A stretch of 25,669 bases of DNA, taken from DASSWG01 sp035704905 (GTDB lineage Bacteria; Bacteroidota; Bacteroidia; Flavobacteriales; Flavobacteriaceae). Shown here in pieces: positions 7,968 to 16,486 of this stretch (positions within the stretch are counted from its first letter, which is position 1; every line of letters starts with the position of its first letter). Location: the NCBI GenBank assembly GCA_035704905.1, contig DASSWN010000180.1, positions 1 through 25,669 on the forward strand, given 5' to 3'. The notes under the pieces were generated by a model. It ran no database searches. It saw only the letters and a list, made by a program, of their open reading frames with translations, and was not told where the DNA came from. Position numbers and translations under genes: made by a program.

Positions 7968-8369
7968 ATGAAAAAATTAATAATTGTAACGGCATTTTTA
8001 GTGGGGTTCACCGCATTCTCACAAGAAAACGAAACCTATAAAGCCGATGCGTTGGAACTGGTAAAATTGCAAACGAAAGGTCAGTTTGAAGTTATGCTCG
8101 AACCTTTTCTTCAAATGATTCCTGCGGAAAATCAGAAGGCTTTTATGGCCGATGTGAAATCCAAACTGCCCCGTTTGTATGAACAAATTGCGAAAATTTA
8201 CATGGAAACCTATACACACCAAGAAATTCAAGAAATCATGGACTTCTACAATTCGCCGGTGGGACAAAAATTGATTCAAACAAGCCCCGAAATCACCAAA
8301 AAATCAATGCAAGCCGCACAGTCATGGGGAATGGAAATGCGTCCCATGCTTTCGAAATATACCAAATAG
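7968..8369 (+). CDS. Secreted DUF2059 family protein
   Basis: 133 residues. The N-terminus is a signal peptide (MKKLIIVTAFLVGFTAFS, cleavage near residue 18), so the protein is exported to the periplasm or envelope. The rest is helical and fits DUF2059: an MLEPFLQMIP segment, an amphipathic stretch, then TYTHQEIQEIMDFYNSPVG, a conserved pattern of the family that ends in a helix before QKL. No catalytic residues are evident and the function of the family is not known. It lies between glyA and a DedA gene on the same strand; no clear TAnnTTTG box is seen upstream, so it may depend on the glyA transcript. Confidence 0.8.
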   Translation: MKKLIIVTAFLVGFTAFSQENETYKADALELVKLQTKGQFEVMLEPFLQMIPAENQKAFMADVKSKLPRLYEQIAKIYMETYTHQEIQEIMDFYNSPVGQKLIQTSPEITKKSMQAAQSWGMEMRPMLSKYTK

Positions 8370-8448
8370 AAATTTTGTTTAAAACAAAAATTATTCTTTG
8401 GAAATTCCGTTTGAACAGATTGAAGAAAACCAATTTTAAAAACCCATT

Positions 8449-9093
8449 ATGGAGTGGATCAACATTCTTTTTGATTTTATTTTGCACATCGATGATCATT
8501 TGTTGACCATTGTGGAAAACTACGGAACCTTAACGTATGTCATCTTGTTCCTGATCATTTTTGCCGAAACCGGATTTGTGGTCACTCCGTTTCTGCCCGG
8601 CGATTCGCTGCTTTTCGCGGCCGGCGCACTCGCAGCAACAGGCGTTTTAGATCCGTTTTTGCTTTTTGGGCTTCTTTTTGTGGCCGCTGTGGTGGGCGAT
8701 TCGGTGAATTATTCGTTTGGTTCCTACTTCGGAATGCGCGTTTTTAAAGAAGACGCGAAGATTTTCAAGTTGGAATATCTAAAGAAAACAAGTGCTTTTT
8801 TCGAAAAATACGGTGGAAAAACCATTGTTATTGCGCGTTTTGCACCTATTATCAGAACTTATGCGCCTTTCGTGGCCGGAGCTTCCAGTATGAATTATTC
8901 CCGATTTATTTTCTATAATATTCTCGGCGGTGCCATTTGGGTCGGACTTTTTATAGCAGTGGGCTATCTTTTTGGAAATCTTCCCATTGTCAAAGAAAAT
9001 TTCAGTTTGGCGGTAATTGGTATTATTTTACTTTCAGTTGTTCCAATTTTCGTGGAATTCTTCAAAAGTAAATTTCAGAAGAAAACGGTTTGA
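8449..9093 (+). CDS. DedA family inner-membrane protein
   Basis: 214 residues with about five hydrophobic segments and the VTT/SNARE-associated (DedA) domain. DedA proteins are proposed phospholipid flippases or transporters linked to membrane potential and envelope integrity. The residues essential in E. coli YqjA are all here, at nearly the same positions: E40 and D52 in FAETGFVVTPFLPGDSLL, R130 and R136 in RFAPIIRTYAPFVAG. Length is usual for the family. It starts 79 bases after the DUF2059 stop and is closed by an intrinsic terminator. Confidence 0.93.
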   Translation: MEWINILFDFILHIDDHLLTIVENYGTLTYVILFLIIFAETGFVVTPFLPGDSLLFAAGALAATGVLDPFLLFGLLFVAAVVGDSVNYSFGSYFGMRVFKEDAKIFKLEYLKKTSAFFEKYGGKTIVIARFAPIIRTYAPFVAGASSMNYSRFIFYNILGGAIWVGLFIAVGYLFGNLPIVKENFSLAVIGIILLSVVPIFVEFFKSKFQKKTV

Positions 9094-9111
9094 AAGAATG
9101 TTTTTATAATT

Positions 9112-9148
9112 AAGCCTTTCAGGATTCAAAACCCCGAAAGGCTTTTTT
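9112..9148 (+). terminator. Terminator of the dedA unit, built from the intergenic hairpin repeat (copy B)
   Basis: AAGCCTTTC (9112-9120) pairs with GAAAGGCTT (9136-9144), with two further G-C pairs inside after one mismatch. The loop region carries ATTCAAA (9124-9130) and six T's (9143-9148) follow. It serves the + strand unit and sits 2 bases from the end of the convergent gene. The sequence is closely related to the repeat at 21394-21426. Confidence 0.8.
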
Positions 9149-9150
9149 AA

Positions 9151-11655
9151 TTATTCAATAATGAGCCGTTTGGTTTCCAACATTTTTCCTTTACCATAAA
9201 GTGAAACCAGATACACGCCGGGAGCAATTCCGGTTAAATTTACCTGCATTTCGTTGCCGGCATCGTTGCGCTGAATACTTTTAACCGATCTTCCCAAATT
9301 GTCATATACAACGACCGATTCAACTTGCGAATTGTTTTTCAACCCAATGTAAAAGTTACCGGTGGAAGGATTTGGGTACATTGTAAAAACGGATTCGTAT
9401 GTAGTGGGTTCCTTCACCTTCAAAAGTGGCGAAGCACCAAAAGAAACGAGATAAGAAGAAACAATCAAATGTGGATTGAAACCGTCATCGCAGTCAGAAC
9501 AGGTGGTGCCGGTAACACAATTAGGGTTGTTTGGATGGCAATAATCGACATAATCTTCATCAAAAATATACTGTAAATCCACGCTGTTTTGGGAAATACT
9601 TCCCATATCGTAATCGAAAAATTGTGCAATGGAACCCGGGCACCAACCGGCGCGGTTATAATACCAAGTTCCATTTTGGGGGCTGCAACTGTCGGGATTT
9701 GGGTTACAAACATTCCAGTTGTGTTGCGAAAAAGTTTCCGTGCCATTTACCCAAATATGGTGCGTGTCTTCATGAAATTCTGCGGCATTTCCGGTATTGG
9801 TGTCGCCCCAACCATGCCCGGTAGAAACCAGTTTTATTTTTGCATTTTGAGTATTTGCAGGATAAATTGCCGTAATATCTTCTGCCGGTTGCAAATTTGC
9901 CATATCGCCAAAAGCATAAGTTTGGTACCATAATTTTTGAACCGAACTGTATGGATAAGTCGGTGTTCCTGCGTGGTAAGTCAACTCCAACGTATAAAGA
10001 AACCCATTTCCCTGCGTGCCCAAATTCACACGGAATTTCGTGTTTCCGCGAAGAATGGATCTGAAATCGGTTAAATCTATTTCACTTTGGCAACTAACAC
10101 CATAAGGCGTCAAATAACGAATAATTTCGTACCACTCACCATCTTTTCCTTGCGCTTCGATGGAAGAAATCCGGTCCCACGGATCACAGCCACCCGTTGG
10201 GCATTCAATATAAAGTGTTCCCATAATTTGGTCGAACGCACCCACAAAACTCGGAAGATCGGCTTCCACGGTTTTGGACGGATAATCGGAATTCACCCAG
10301 ACTTCATCTGTTGCGGTGGCGGTTATGTCGCCGGTATTGCCCATTAAATTAAAAGTTTGGGCCACTTGTTGCGATGCACCATAATTGTTGGTTGAATTTA
10401 CATTTAAAGTGAATTGGCCGTAAGCAGTTGGCGTCCACCAGCCGGTGTAAAATCCGTTTCCATGATCGGTAAGGGCAATCGTTGACCCATCGATCATGGC
10501 CGTCACGCTGCCAACAGAAAAAAGTTCGGGATAAGCAATATTCGCATTGATTGCTATTTTTAGTGGAATTAAAGAAGGAGCGAACACATCGCCCGCAAGC
10601 GGATGTAGAATTTGTGCATCAACCAAAATGCCATTCGGATCTAAAACTTCAAAAGTGGTAAAAACATCTTCGGCCGGATCCCAAGTTCCGTTTCCCGGCT
10701 GGCTTGCTTTTACGGTAACCTCCCCGGGCGCACCCGTTAAAGTAACCATATTTCCACTTACGGTCGCGGGTCCCGAAACGATTTCAAAAGTAATGTCCAG
10801 ACCAGAAGTAACGCTCGCCACTAATTCGAATGGCGAATCGGTGGTGAGTTTATTGGGAATCGGTAGCAGGTTGATTACTTGAAAACCGGATTCTAAAGTA
10901 CCGCCAAAATTGGAAGTTGTGCCGGTCAAGGCAAAATTCATCAAGTTTGAATTTTTTTCGGTTTGCCCACCTTCGGCCAAAAGTTGTGTAATATTTGTGT
11001 TGTCACCGGCCGGTGTTCCTTGGTCAAATTTATAATATACTTCCAGTCCCGCTTCATCGCCGACTAATTCGTTTGCGATCATATTTTGTATTTCGGTTGC
11101 GGTGAGTGCTTTGCTCCACAGGGAAACTTCATCTGCACGACCGCCAAAAACGAAATTAAAACCAGACTGAATACATTTTCCTATGGAAAAAGGGCGATCG
11201 GAAGATTGAAAAGTTCCCGAAGCAGAACCGCTTCCAATAGAAACACCATCCACGAAAAGTTCTACCGTATTTTGGTCAAAGACCCAAGCAATATGCTGCC
11301 AAACCCCGGCTTGAATGGTTCCGGCAGGGGCAACAACTTCGTGCAGGCCGGTTGTTGTGATCAATCGGCATTCCATGGTGCCATTGTTCAGCTGAATCAA
11401 ATACATTTCGCCATCGCCGGTACCACCACCTCGTATACTCATCATTCCTTGGCCGTAAACCAAAGCATCTGTATAAAACCAGCCAGCCATACTGATAGTG
11501 TTCAGATTATTAACATATTGTGCCCCGGCGGGAAGTTCTGTATAATCATCCACCCCGTCAAAATGGAGATATTGGTTGCTTTGTCCCTGAAGTAGAAAAC
11601 CGCTGCAAAAGAGAACGAAAAGAAAGGTAATTTTTTGAAGGTAATTTTTTTTCAT
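9151..11655 (-). CDS. Secreted LamG plus PNGase F-like protein with T9SS sorting domain
   Basis: 834 residues. In order: signal peptide (1-24), LamG/concanavalin-like domain (about 28-215), a short Ig/MBG-like domain (262-340), an Ig-like linker (345-440), a PNGase F-like two-domain module (about 443-745, PF09112/PF09113) and a type IX sorting domain (about 755-834, with YPNPSTGNF at 760-768). PNGase F removes N-glycans from asparagine. Against Elizabethkingia PNGase F, the nucleophile region CDEWD aligns with CDPWD (D60 = D494), E206 = E626, the C51-C56 disulfide pair = C485-C490, and RAGWCPG is conserved. E118 aligns with G546, so one catalytic glutamate is missing, as is the C204-C208 pair. 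Likely a cell-surface or secreted glycan-directed protein; true deglycosylase activity is uncertain. Adjacent to the T9SS plug-family gene. Confidence 0.88.
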   Translation of the reverse strand: MKKNYLQKITFLFVLFCSGFLLQGQSNQYLHFDGVDDYTELPAGAQYVNNLNTISMAGWFYTDALVYGQGMMSIRGGGTGDGEMYLIQLNNGTMECRLITTTGLHEVVAPAGTIQAGVWQHIAWVFDQNTVELFVDGVSIGSGSASGTFQSSDRPFSIGKCIQSGFNFVFGGRADEVSLWSKALTATEIQNMIANELVGDEAGLEVYYKFDQGTPAGDNTNITQLLAEGGQTEKNSNLMNFALTGTTSNFGGTLESGFQVINLLPIPNKLTTDSPFELVASVTSGLDITFEIVSGPATVSGNMVTLTGAPGEVTVKASQPGNGTWDPAEDVFTTFEVLDPNGILVDAQILHPLAGDVFAPSLIPLKIAINANIAYPELFSVGSVTAMIDGSTIALTDHGNGFYTGWWTPTAYGQFTLNVNSTNNYGASQQVAQTFNLMGNTGDITATATDEVWVNSDYPSKTVEADLPSFVGAFDQIMGTLYIECPTGGCDPWDRISSIEAQGKDGEWYEIIRYLTPYGVSCQSEIDLTDFRSILRGNTKFRVNLGTQGNGFLYTLELTYHAGTPTYPYSSVQKLWYQTYAFGDMANLQPAEDITAIYPANTQNAKIKLVSTGHGWGDTNTGNAAEFHEDTHHIWVNGTETFSQHNWNVCNPNPDSCSPQNGTWYYNRAGWCPGSIAQFFDYDMGSISQNSVDLQYIFDEDYVDYCHPNNPNCVTGTTCSDCDDGFNPHLIVSSYLVSFGASPLLKVKEPTTYESVFTMYPNPSTGNFYIGLKNNSQVESVVVYDNLGRSVKSIQRNDAGNEMQVNLTGIAPGVYLVSLYGKGKMLETKRLIIE

Positions 11656-11777
11656 AACGAATAGTAGGTTTTTTGGGTTATTTTAAAAATGAAAGTATTC
11701 CGTAAAAATAAATGTTTGTGAAACAAAAGATAGTTATTTCTGAACGAATCTTTGAAAATTTCAAATTGTTTTGAATA

Positions 11778-13046
11778 TCAGTTGGTAATGTTGCGGCTGT
11801 TTCCGCTTCCCACGCCGACAATTCGGTCATATCGTCCGCCAAGTTCGCGGTAATAGACCAAGACGGTATATTGGTTTTCTGTTTCATCAAAATCACCACT
11901 GATTACACCATCGTTCACCGTTCCGTCCTTATTCAGAAGAATGTATTTGTAATTGTAAAACCCTTGTTTGAAAAGGCGTTGCAGTTCATATACTTTTTTC
12001 TGGCTGTTATAAATCAATTTCGTGCTGTTGTCCAAAGCGAAATTGTTGAAATTCCCATATAAATATAAATCCCCACCTTCTAAATCTCCAAAATAATAAA
12101 GTGAAAAATGCATCATAATATAATCGGCTTCGATCGAATCATCGCGACCTTCACTCGAAGTGACCAAAAAATGCCCGTTGATATCGGGGTTATAAGTATA
12201 AGGTTCATCATATCTTGGTCCGTCCGTGTATAAAAAATGATGAAAGAGTTCCAAGGCTTCAATTCTTTTTGTGCTCATGGTGGCGCCACGCAAATCTTTG
12301 CTTTCAAAAGCCAAATATTCATTTCCACCCCAGAAAGCCGCTTCTTGGTCGTACTTGTAAACGAGTTTGTTGCCGATGGTATATTGAGGTTTCAGATCTG
12401 TAATGGCCGAATGCAGATCATTGTTTTGAATCAGCATGGTTTTTACGGATCTGTCAGGGTTTCTAAATAAAAACTCGTTCTCCCTATTGCCCAAATCGTT
12501 TCCAACGGTAAAATTCACCACTTGTTTGGTGTCAATATATTTCAGGTCGCGCGATCGTTTTATATTCACTTGAACATTTACCAAAGGTTCGAACAAAATG
12601 AATTTTCTGGAAAAAACGATTTCCCCATTTTCATTCAGGATTTTCAACAAATAATTTCCGCTAACTTTTAAGCCCTTGGTACTGCGGTTTGGAATCCGTA
12701 ATTCATAATGCGTGTAACTTTGCAAGGTGCCAAAAGAATTTTTATAATCGGCGATCCGCAAGTTATCGAAGCCATTCAAGTATTCGTTTTTATAAAGATC
12801 GGAAGGAGTCCAGTCAAAGTTATAATGCTCTATTACATAATAATAATTGTCTTCATCGGCATATAAATCGTCAAAAGAAAGTGTGAGGGTTTCACCAATT
12901 TGGCCAATAGGCGTTCCGGCGAATTCTTGGGCCGCCGCTTTAAACTGAATGCTGCGTATGTTTTCGGGAGGAAGGGTTTCGTACACTTGGGCTTTTAAGC
13001 TGTTCAAGGCCAAGAGTGAAAAAAATACATTGAAAAATATTTTCAT
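11778..13046 (-). CDS. DUF5103 / type IX secretion plug-domain protein
   Basis: 422 residues with a signal peptide (1-19, ending LNSLKAQ). It matches the DUF5103 family (PF17116): PPENIRSIQF near the start, YYYVIEHYNFDWTPSDL, NEYLNGF, the middle TMLIQNND and FWGGNEYLAFESKDLR, then GDLYLYGNFNNF and KQGFYNYKYIL before the C-terminus. A member of this family was found as the Plug that seals the SprA translocon of the Flavobacterium johnsoniae T9SS, so the protein probably sits at the periplasmic face of the outer membrane. The PNGase F-like T9SS cargo gene follows on the same strand after 122 bases. The start at 13046 gives a good signal peptide. Plug function for this paralogue is inferred from family. 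Confidence 0.88.
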   Translation of the reverse strand: MKIFFNVFFSLLALNSLKAQVYETLPPENIRSIQFKAAAQEFAGTPIGQIGETLTLSFDDLYADEDNYYYVIEHYNFDWTPSDLYKNEYLNGFDNLRIADYKNSFGTLQSYTHYELRIPNRSTKGLKVSGNYLLKILNENGEIVFSRKFILFEPLVNVQVNIKRSRDLKYIDTKQVVNFTVGNDLGNRENEFLFRNPDRSVKTMLIQNNDLHSAITDLKPQYTIGNKLVYKYDQEAAFWGGNEYLAFESKDLRGATMSTKRIEALELFHHFLYTDGPRYDEPYTYNPDINGHFLVTSSEGRDDSIEADYIMMHFSLYYFGDLEGGDLYLYGNFNNFALDNSTKLIYNSQKKVYELQRLFKQGFYNYKYILLNKDGTVNDGVISGDFDETENQYTVLVYYRELGGRYDRIVGVGSGNSRNITN

Positions 13047-13134
13047 GTGGAAAATTTTGGGATAAATATACGCACAAATAATGAGGCGAAAAATTTGGAA
13101 TCCGATACAACTTGAAAGACATTTGTTAATAATT

Positions 13135-13147
13135 GCAGATATTCTGC
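13135..13147. promoter_or_regulatory. Small dyad upstream of the nqr promoter
   Basis: GCAGATATTCTGC is a perfect 5-3-5 inverted repeat, 30 bases upstream of the nqrA -7 box, just above where the -33 would lie. Placement suits a regulator site, but only one copy is seen. Confidence 0.3.
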
Positions 13148-13177
13148 TTTAACGTTTCATATAGGATTTTAATTTCT

Positions 13178-13185
13178 TAAATTTG
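13178..13185 (+). promoter_or_regulatory. -7 box of the nqr operon
   Basis: TAAATTTG matches TAnnTTTG exactly, 35 bases before the nqrA ATG. The -33 region has only CGTTTCA near 13153-13159, a weak match. Confidence 0.6.
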
Positions 13186-13220
13186 CATCCGCGAAAACTA
13201 ACGTTATATTCTTTTTAATT

Positions 13221-14567
13221 ATGTCAAGAGACATCAAGATTAAAAAAGGGCTTAATTTGCGGCTGGAAGGCGAAGCTGAAAAAATATTGGAAAGTGCGCC
13301 TCTCTCCAGAACTTACGCGGTTAAACCACCGGATTTTCATTCTGTCGTTCCCAAATTACTGATTAAAAAACCTGGAACGCGGGTTATTGCCGGCGAAGAA
13401 CTTTTCTTCTCAAAATACAATGACAAACTCCGATTCACCTCGCCCGTCAGCGGTACGCTGAAAGAAATAGTCCGTGGTGACCAGCGCAAAGTGATGGAAA
13501 TTGTAATTGAACCCGACAAGGAGTTCGAATACAAAGATTTTGGCAAAGCTTCTGCCAATTCACTCGATTCGGAATCGGTTAAAAACAAAATTTTCGGAAG
13601 CGGTTGTGGTGCCTTCATCAAACAACGTCCGTACGATATTGTGGCCAATCCGGAAGACACCCCAAAAGCAATTTATATTTCTGCATATAATTCGGCCCCT
13701 TTGGCACCGGACAATGAATTCATACTGAAAGACAAACAAGCTGCTTTTCAAGAAGGAATCGATGCCTTGAAAAAATTGACTCCCGGGAAAATTTACTTGG
13801 CGGTTGAAAAAAATTCGACTTCCTTTTTGAAAGATATCAAGGGAGTTGAAATATTGAATGTCTCAGGGCCACACCCAGCAGGAAATGTGGGTGTGCATAT
13901 TCACAAAACCGAACCCCTGAATATGGGCGAAAGGGTTTGGACCGTTGATCCGCAAGATGTGTGCATCATCGGAAACCTTTTCCTTACAGGAAATTTCCGT
14001 GCCGAACGCATTATCGCCGTTGCTGGAAGTGATGCGAAAAACCGAAAATATTTCAAAACAATAATAGGGGCAAACGTTTCGGATCTTATTGGTACGGTTT
14101 CAGAAGAAACACGAATTATTTCCGGGGATGTATTGACGGGCCAAAGGTTATCGAATGGTCAGTACCTCGATTTTTATGGAAATATGGTCACCTTGATTCC
14201 CGAAGGAAACAATTACAGACTGTTTGGGTGGGTTCCTTTTACATATAACAATATTCCTTCCATGTCGCGTACTTCTTTTTCGTGGTTGTTCCCGAAGAAA
14301 AAATATGTGGTCAACACCAATCTCAATGGTGAAGAACGGGCGTTGGTTGTGACAGGGGAAATGGAACAGGTGATGCCAATTGATATTTATCCGATGCAAT
14401 TGCTGAAAGCCTGTATGTCTGCCGATATTGAAAAAATGGAAAATCTGGGCATTTACGAGGTAGCCCCTGAAGATTTTGCTTTGATCGATTATACAAATAC
14501 CTCAAAACTGGAAGCACAAGAAGTTATTCGTCTTGGCTTGGATTTAATGATTACCGAAGTTGGCTAA
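13221..14567 (+). CDS. nqrA: Na+-translocating NADH:quinone reductase subunit A
   Basis: 448 residues, full length for NqrA, the peripheral cytoplasmic subunit of the Na+-pumping NADH:ubiquinone (menaquinone here) oxidoreductase. The N-terminus (IKIKKGLNLRLEG), PPDFHSVVPKL, TSPVSGTLKEIVRGDQR and GPHPAGNVGVHIH are typical. No membrane segment is present. It is the first gene of nqrABCDEF and follows a promoter box. The stop overlaps a possible TTG start of nqrB, indicating close coupling. Confidence 0.97.
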   Translation: MSRDIKIKKGLNLRLEGEAEKILESAPLSRTYAVKPPDFHSVVPKLLIKKPGTRVIAGEELFFSKYNDKLRFTSPVSGTLKEIVRGDQRKVMEIVIEPDKEFEYKDFGKASANSLDSESVKNKIFGSGCGAFIKQRPYDIVANPEDTPKAIYISAYNSAPLAPDNEFILKDKQAAFQEGIDALKKLTPGKIYLAVEKNSTSFLKDIKGVEILNVSGPHPAGNVGVHIHKTEPLNMGERVWTVDPQDVCIIGNLFLTGNFRAERIIAVAGSDAKNRKYFKTIIGANVSDLIGTVSEETRIISGDVLTGQRLSNGQYLDFYGNMVTLIPEGNNYRLFGWVPFTYNNIPSMSRTSFSWLFPKKKYVVNTNLNGEERALVVTGEMEQVMPIDIYPMQLLKACMSADIEKMENLGIYEVAPEDFALIDYTNTSKLEAQEVIRLGLDLMITEVG

Positions 14568-14577
14568 TAAAGAAACT

Positions 14578-15756
14578 ATGGAATGGATAAGACAGAAGCT
14601 CGATAAATTTAAGGAGCCGTTTTCCCATGGGAAAAAATTTGAAAAATATGCTCCGGCCATCAACGCCTTGGACACCTTTTTGTTCGTGCCGAACCATACC
14701 ACGCAGAAAGGAGCACATATCCGCGATGCCGTGGATTTGAAACGTGTGATGATCACCGTGGTCATTGCGCTTTTACCGGCTTTGTTTTTTGGGATATGGA
14801 ATACCGGTTATCAATATTTGATACAAATTCAATCCGAAGTGGCATTTTGGGACGCGTTTTTATTGGGACTCGAAAAAGTGCTCCCAATGATAATTGTGTC
14901 GTATGCCGTTGGGCTTGGTTTGGAATTTGCCTTTGCCATTTTCCGCGGTCATGAAGTGAACGAAGGTTATTTGGTCACCGGATTGTTGATTCCGATGATC
15001 ATGCCCGTTGGAATTCCGTTATGGATGGTCGCCCTTTCGGTGGTTTTTGCGGTTGTAATCGGAAAAGAAGCATTCGGCGGCACGGGAATGAATGTATTGA
15101 ACCCAGCATTAACCGCGCGTGCATTTGCCTTTTTTGCCTATCCGACCTATATGTCCGGAACCAAAGTGTGGGTTGCCAATGCGGGTTCGGTAGATGGGGT
15201 TTCCGGTGAAACAATATTGGGAACACTTGCTTCGGGCCACGAGGTTCAGTATGACGCGATGAGTATGTTTTGGGGAACTATTCCCGGTTCCATCGCGGAA
15301 ACTTCCGTTGCTTGCATTCTGATCGGCGCACTTATTTTGCTTTTTACAAAAGTTGCCAGCTGGCGGATTATTGTAGGCGGATTTTTGGGTGCCGCGGTCA
15401 CCGCCTATTTCTTCAATTTGCTTCCTTCAATGGGAGTGGCCGGCAGCGGTTTGAGCAATTTCCCTTGGTGGCAACATCTAATGGTGGGCGGTTTGGCTTT
15501 CGGAATTGTCTTTATGGCCACCGATCCGGTGTCGGGGGCACAAACCTTTAAAGGAAAATGGATTTACGGAATCCTTATCGGAATGTTGGCAGTGATGATC
15601 AGGGTGTTTAATCCGGCCTATCCCGAAGGGGTAATGATGGCTATTTTGTTGATGAACGTCTTTGCGGCAACCATCGATTATTATGTGATCAATGCCAATA
15701 TCAAACGAAGAAAAAAACGGGCGAAATTAGTCGCACAACCTGTAAAATCGTCATAG
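14578..15756 (+). CDS. nqrB: Na+-translocating NADH:quinone reductase subunit B
   Basis: Integral membrane flavoprotein subunit with about ten membrane helices, carrying riboflavin and covalent FMN and forming part of the Na+ path. The flavinylation site is seen as DGVSGET, with T212 (counting from the ATG) the expected FMN-linked threonine, equivalent to Vibrio cholerae T236. GGTGMNVLNPALTARAF and the ATDPVSG motif are typical. I chose the ATG at 14578, 10 bases after the nqrA stop; a TTG at 14560 in the same frame would add MANKET and overlap nqrA by 8 bases. Confidence 0.95.
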   Translation: MEWIRQKLDKFKEPFSHGKKFEKYAPAINALDTFLFVPNHTTQKGAHIRDAVDLKRVMITVVIALLPALFFGIWNTGYQYLIQIQSEVAFWDAFLLGLEKVLPMIIVSYAVGLGLEFAFAIFRGHEVNEGYLVTGLLIPMIMPVGIPLWMVALSVVFAVVIGKEAFGGTGMNVLNPALTARAFAFFAYPTYMSGTKVWVANAGSVDGVSGETILGTLASGHEVQYDAMSMFWGTIPGSIAETSVACILIGALILLFTKVASWRIIVGGFLGAAVTAYFFNLLPSMGVAGSGLSNFPWWQHLMVGGLAFGIVFMATDPVSGAQTFKGKWIYGILIGMLAVMIRVFNPAYPEGVMMAILLMNVFAATIDYYVINANIKRRKKRAKLVAQPVKSS

Positions 15757-15758
15757 AA

Positions 15759-16484
15759 ATGGATAGAAATAGTAATATTTATACCTTTATTTTTGCCATT
15801 ATAATGGTAGTGCTTGTGGGCACCGCCTTGGCATATACAGCCACATCTTTGAAACCGCTTCAGAGCGAAAATGTGCGGCAAGAAAAAATGCAGAATATCT
15901 TGGCAACCATTGGCATTGAAACCACTCGCGAAAATGCCCCGGAGAATTATAAAAAATATATCGAAAAAGGAATTGCACTGAACAACCAGGGTGAGGTCGT
16001 GGAAGGCCGGGATGCCTTTCAGGTGAATTTGGCCGAAGAAATGTCAAAACATGTTGATGAGCAAGTATTTCCGCTTTTCGTTGCAAATGTTGAGGGAAAG
16101 AAGTACTATATCATCCCACTGCGCGGTGCGGGCCTTTGGAACGCAATCTGGGGCTACCTTTCTTTGGAATCGAATTTTAATACCATCGCCGGTGCAACAT
16201 TCGATCATGCGGGTGAAACCCCTGGATTGGGTGCCGAAATTACTAAGGATTGGTTCAGTGATATGTTCACGAATGAGAAAATCTTTGATTCACAAGGAAA
16301 TTTGGTTGGCGTGGCTACCGTAAAAGGATATAGCCAACCGGAAAACAATGATGATAACAAAGTAGATTCCATTTCCGGTGCCACGATTACGAGTGATGGG
16401 GTTTCGGCAATGATTTCGGAACGTTTGAAACATTATCTGCCCTTTTTCAAAAAGCAAGAAAATTTCAATGTTATAAGCAAGTAG
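15759..16484 (+). CDS. nqrC: Na+-translocating NADH:quinone reductase subunit C
   Basis: 241 residues: one N-terminal membrane anchor (about 8-28) and a periplasmic FMN-binding domain. RGAGLWNAIWGYL (122-134) and HAGETPGLGAEI (150-161) are typical. The FMN attachment motif DSISGAT ends at T209, equivalent to V. cholerae T225, and is the substrate of ApbE, which is encoded downstream. It starts 2 bases after the nqrB stop codon and ends 2 bases before nqrD, so translation is probably coupled. Confidence 0.97.
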   Translation: MDRNSNIYTFIFAIIMVVLVGTALAYTATSLKPLQSENVRQEKMQNILATIGIETTRENAPENYKKYIEKGIALNNQGEVVEGRDAFQVNLAEEMSKHVDEQVFPLFVANVEGKKYYIIPLRGAGLWNAIWGYLSLESNFNTIAGATFDHAGETPGLGAEITKDWFSDMFTNEKIFDSQGNLVGVATVKGYSQPENNDDNKVDSISGATITSDGVSAMISERLKHYLPFFKKQENFNVISK

Positions 16485-16486
16485 TT

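Noticed and set aside
8371..8392. A/T palindrome after the DUF2059 gene
   Set aside because: It contains almost only A and T with one G-C pair and no usable loop, so neither a terminator nor an operator can be argued.
11751..11765. Palindrome TTTGAAAATTTCAAA between the DUF5103 and LamG genes
   Set aside because: Low-complexity A/T dyad with no T-run and no second copy; not distinguishable from chance in this AT-rich gap.
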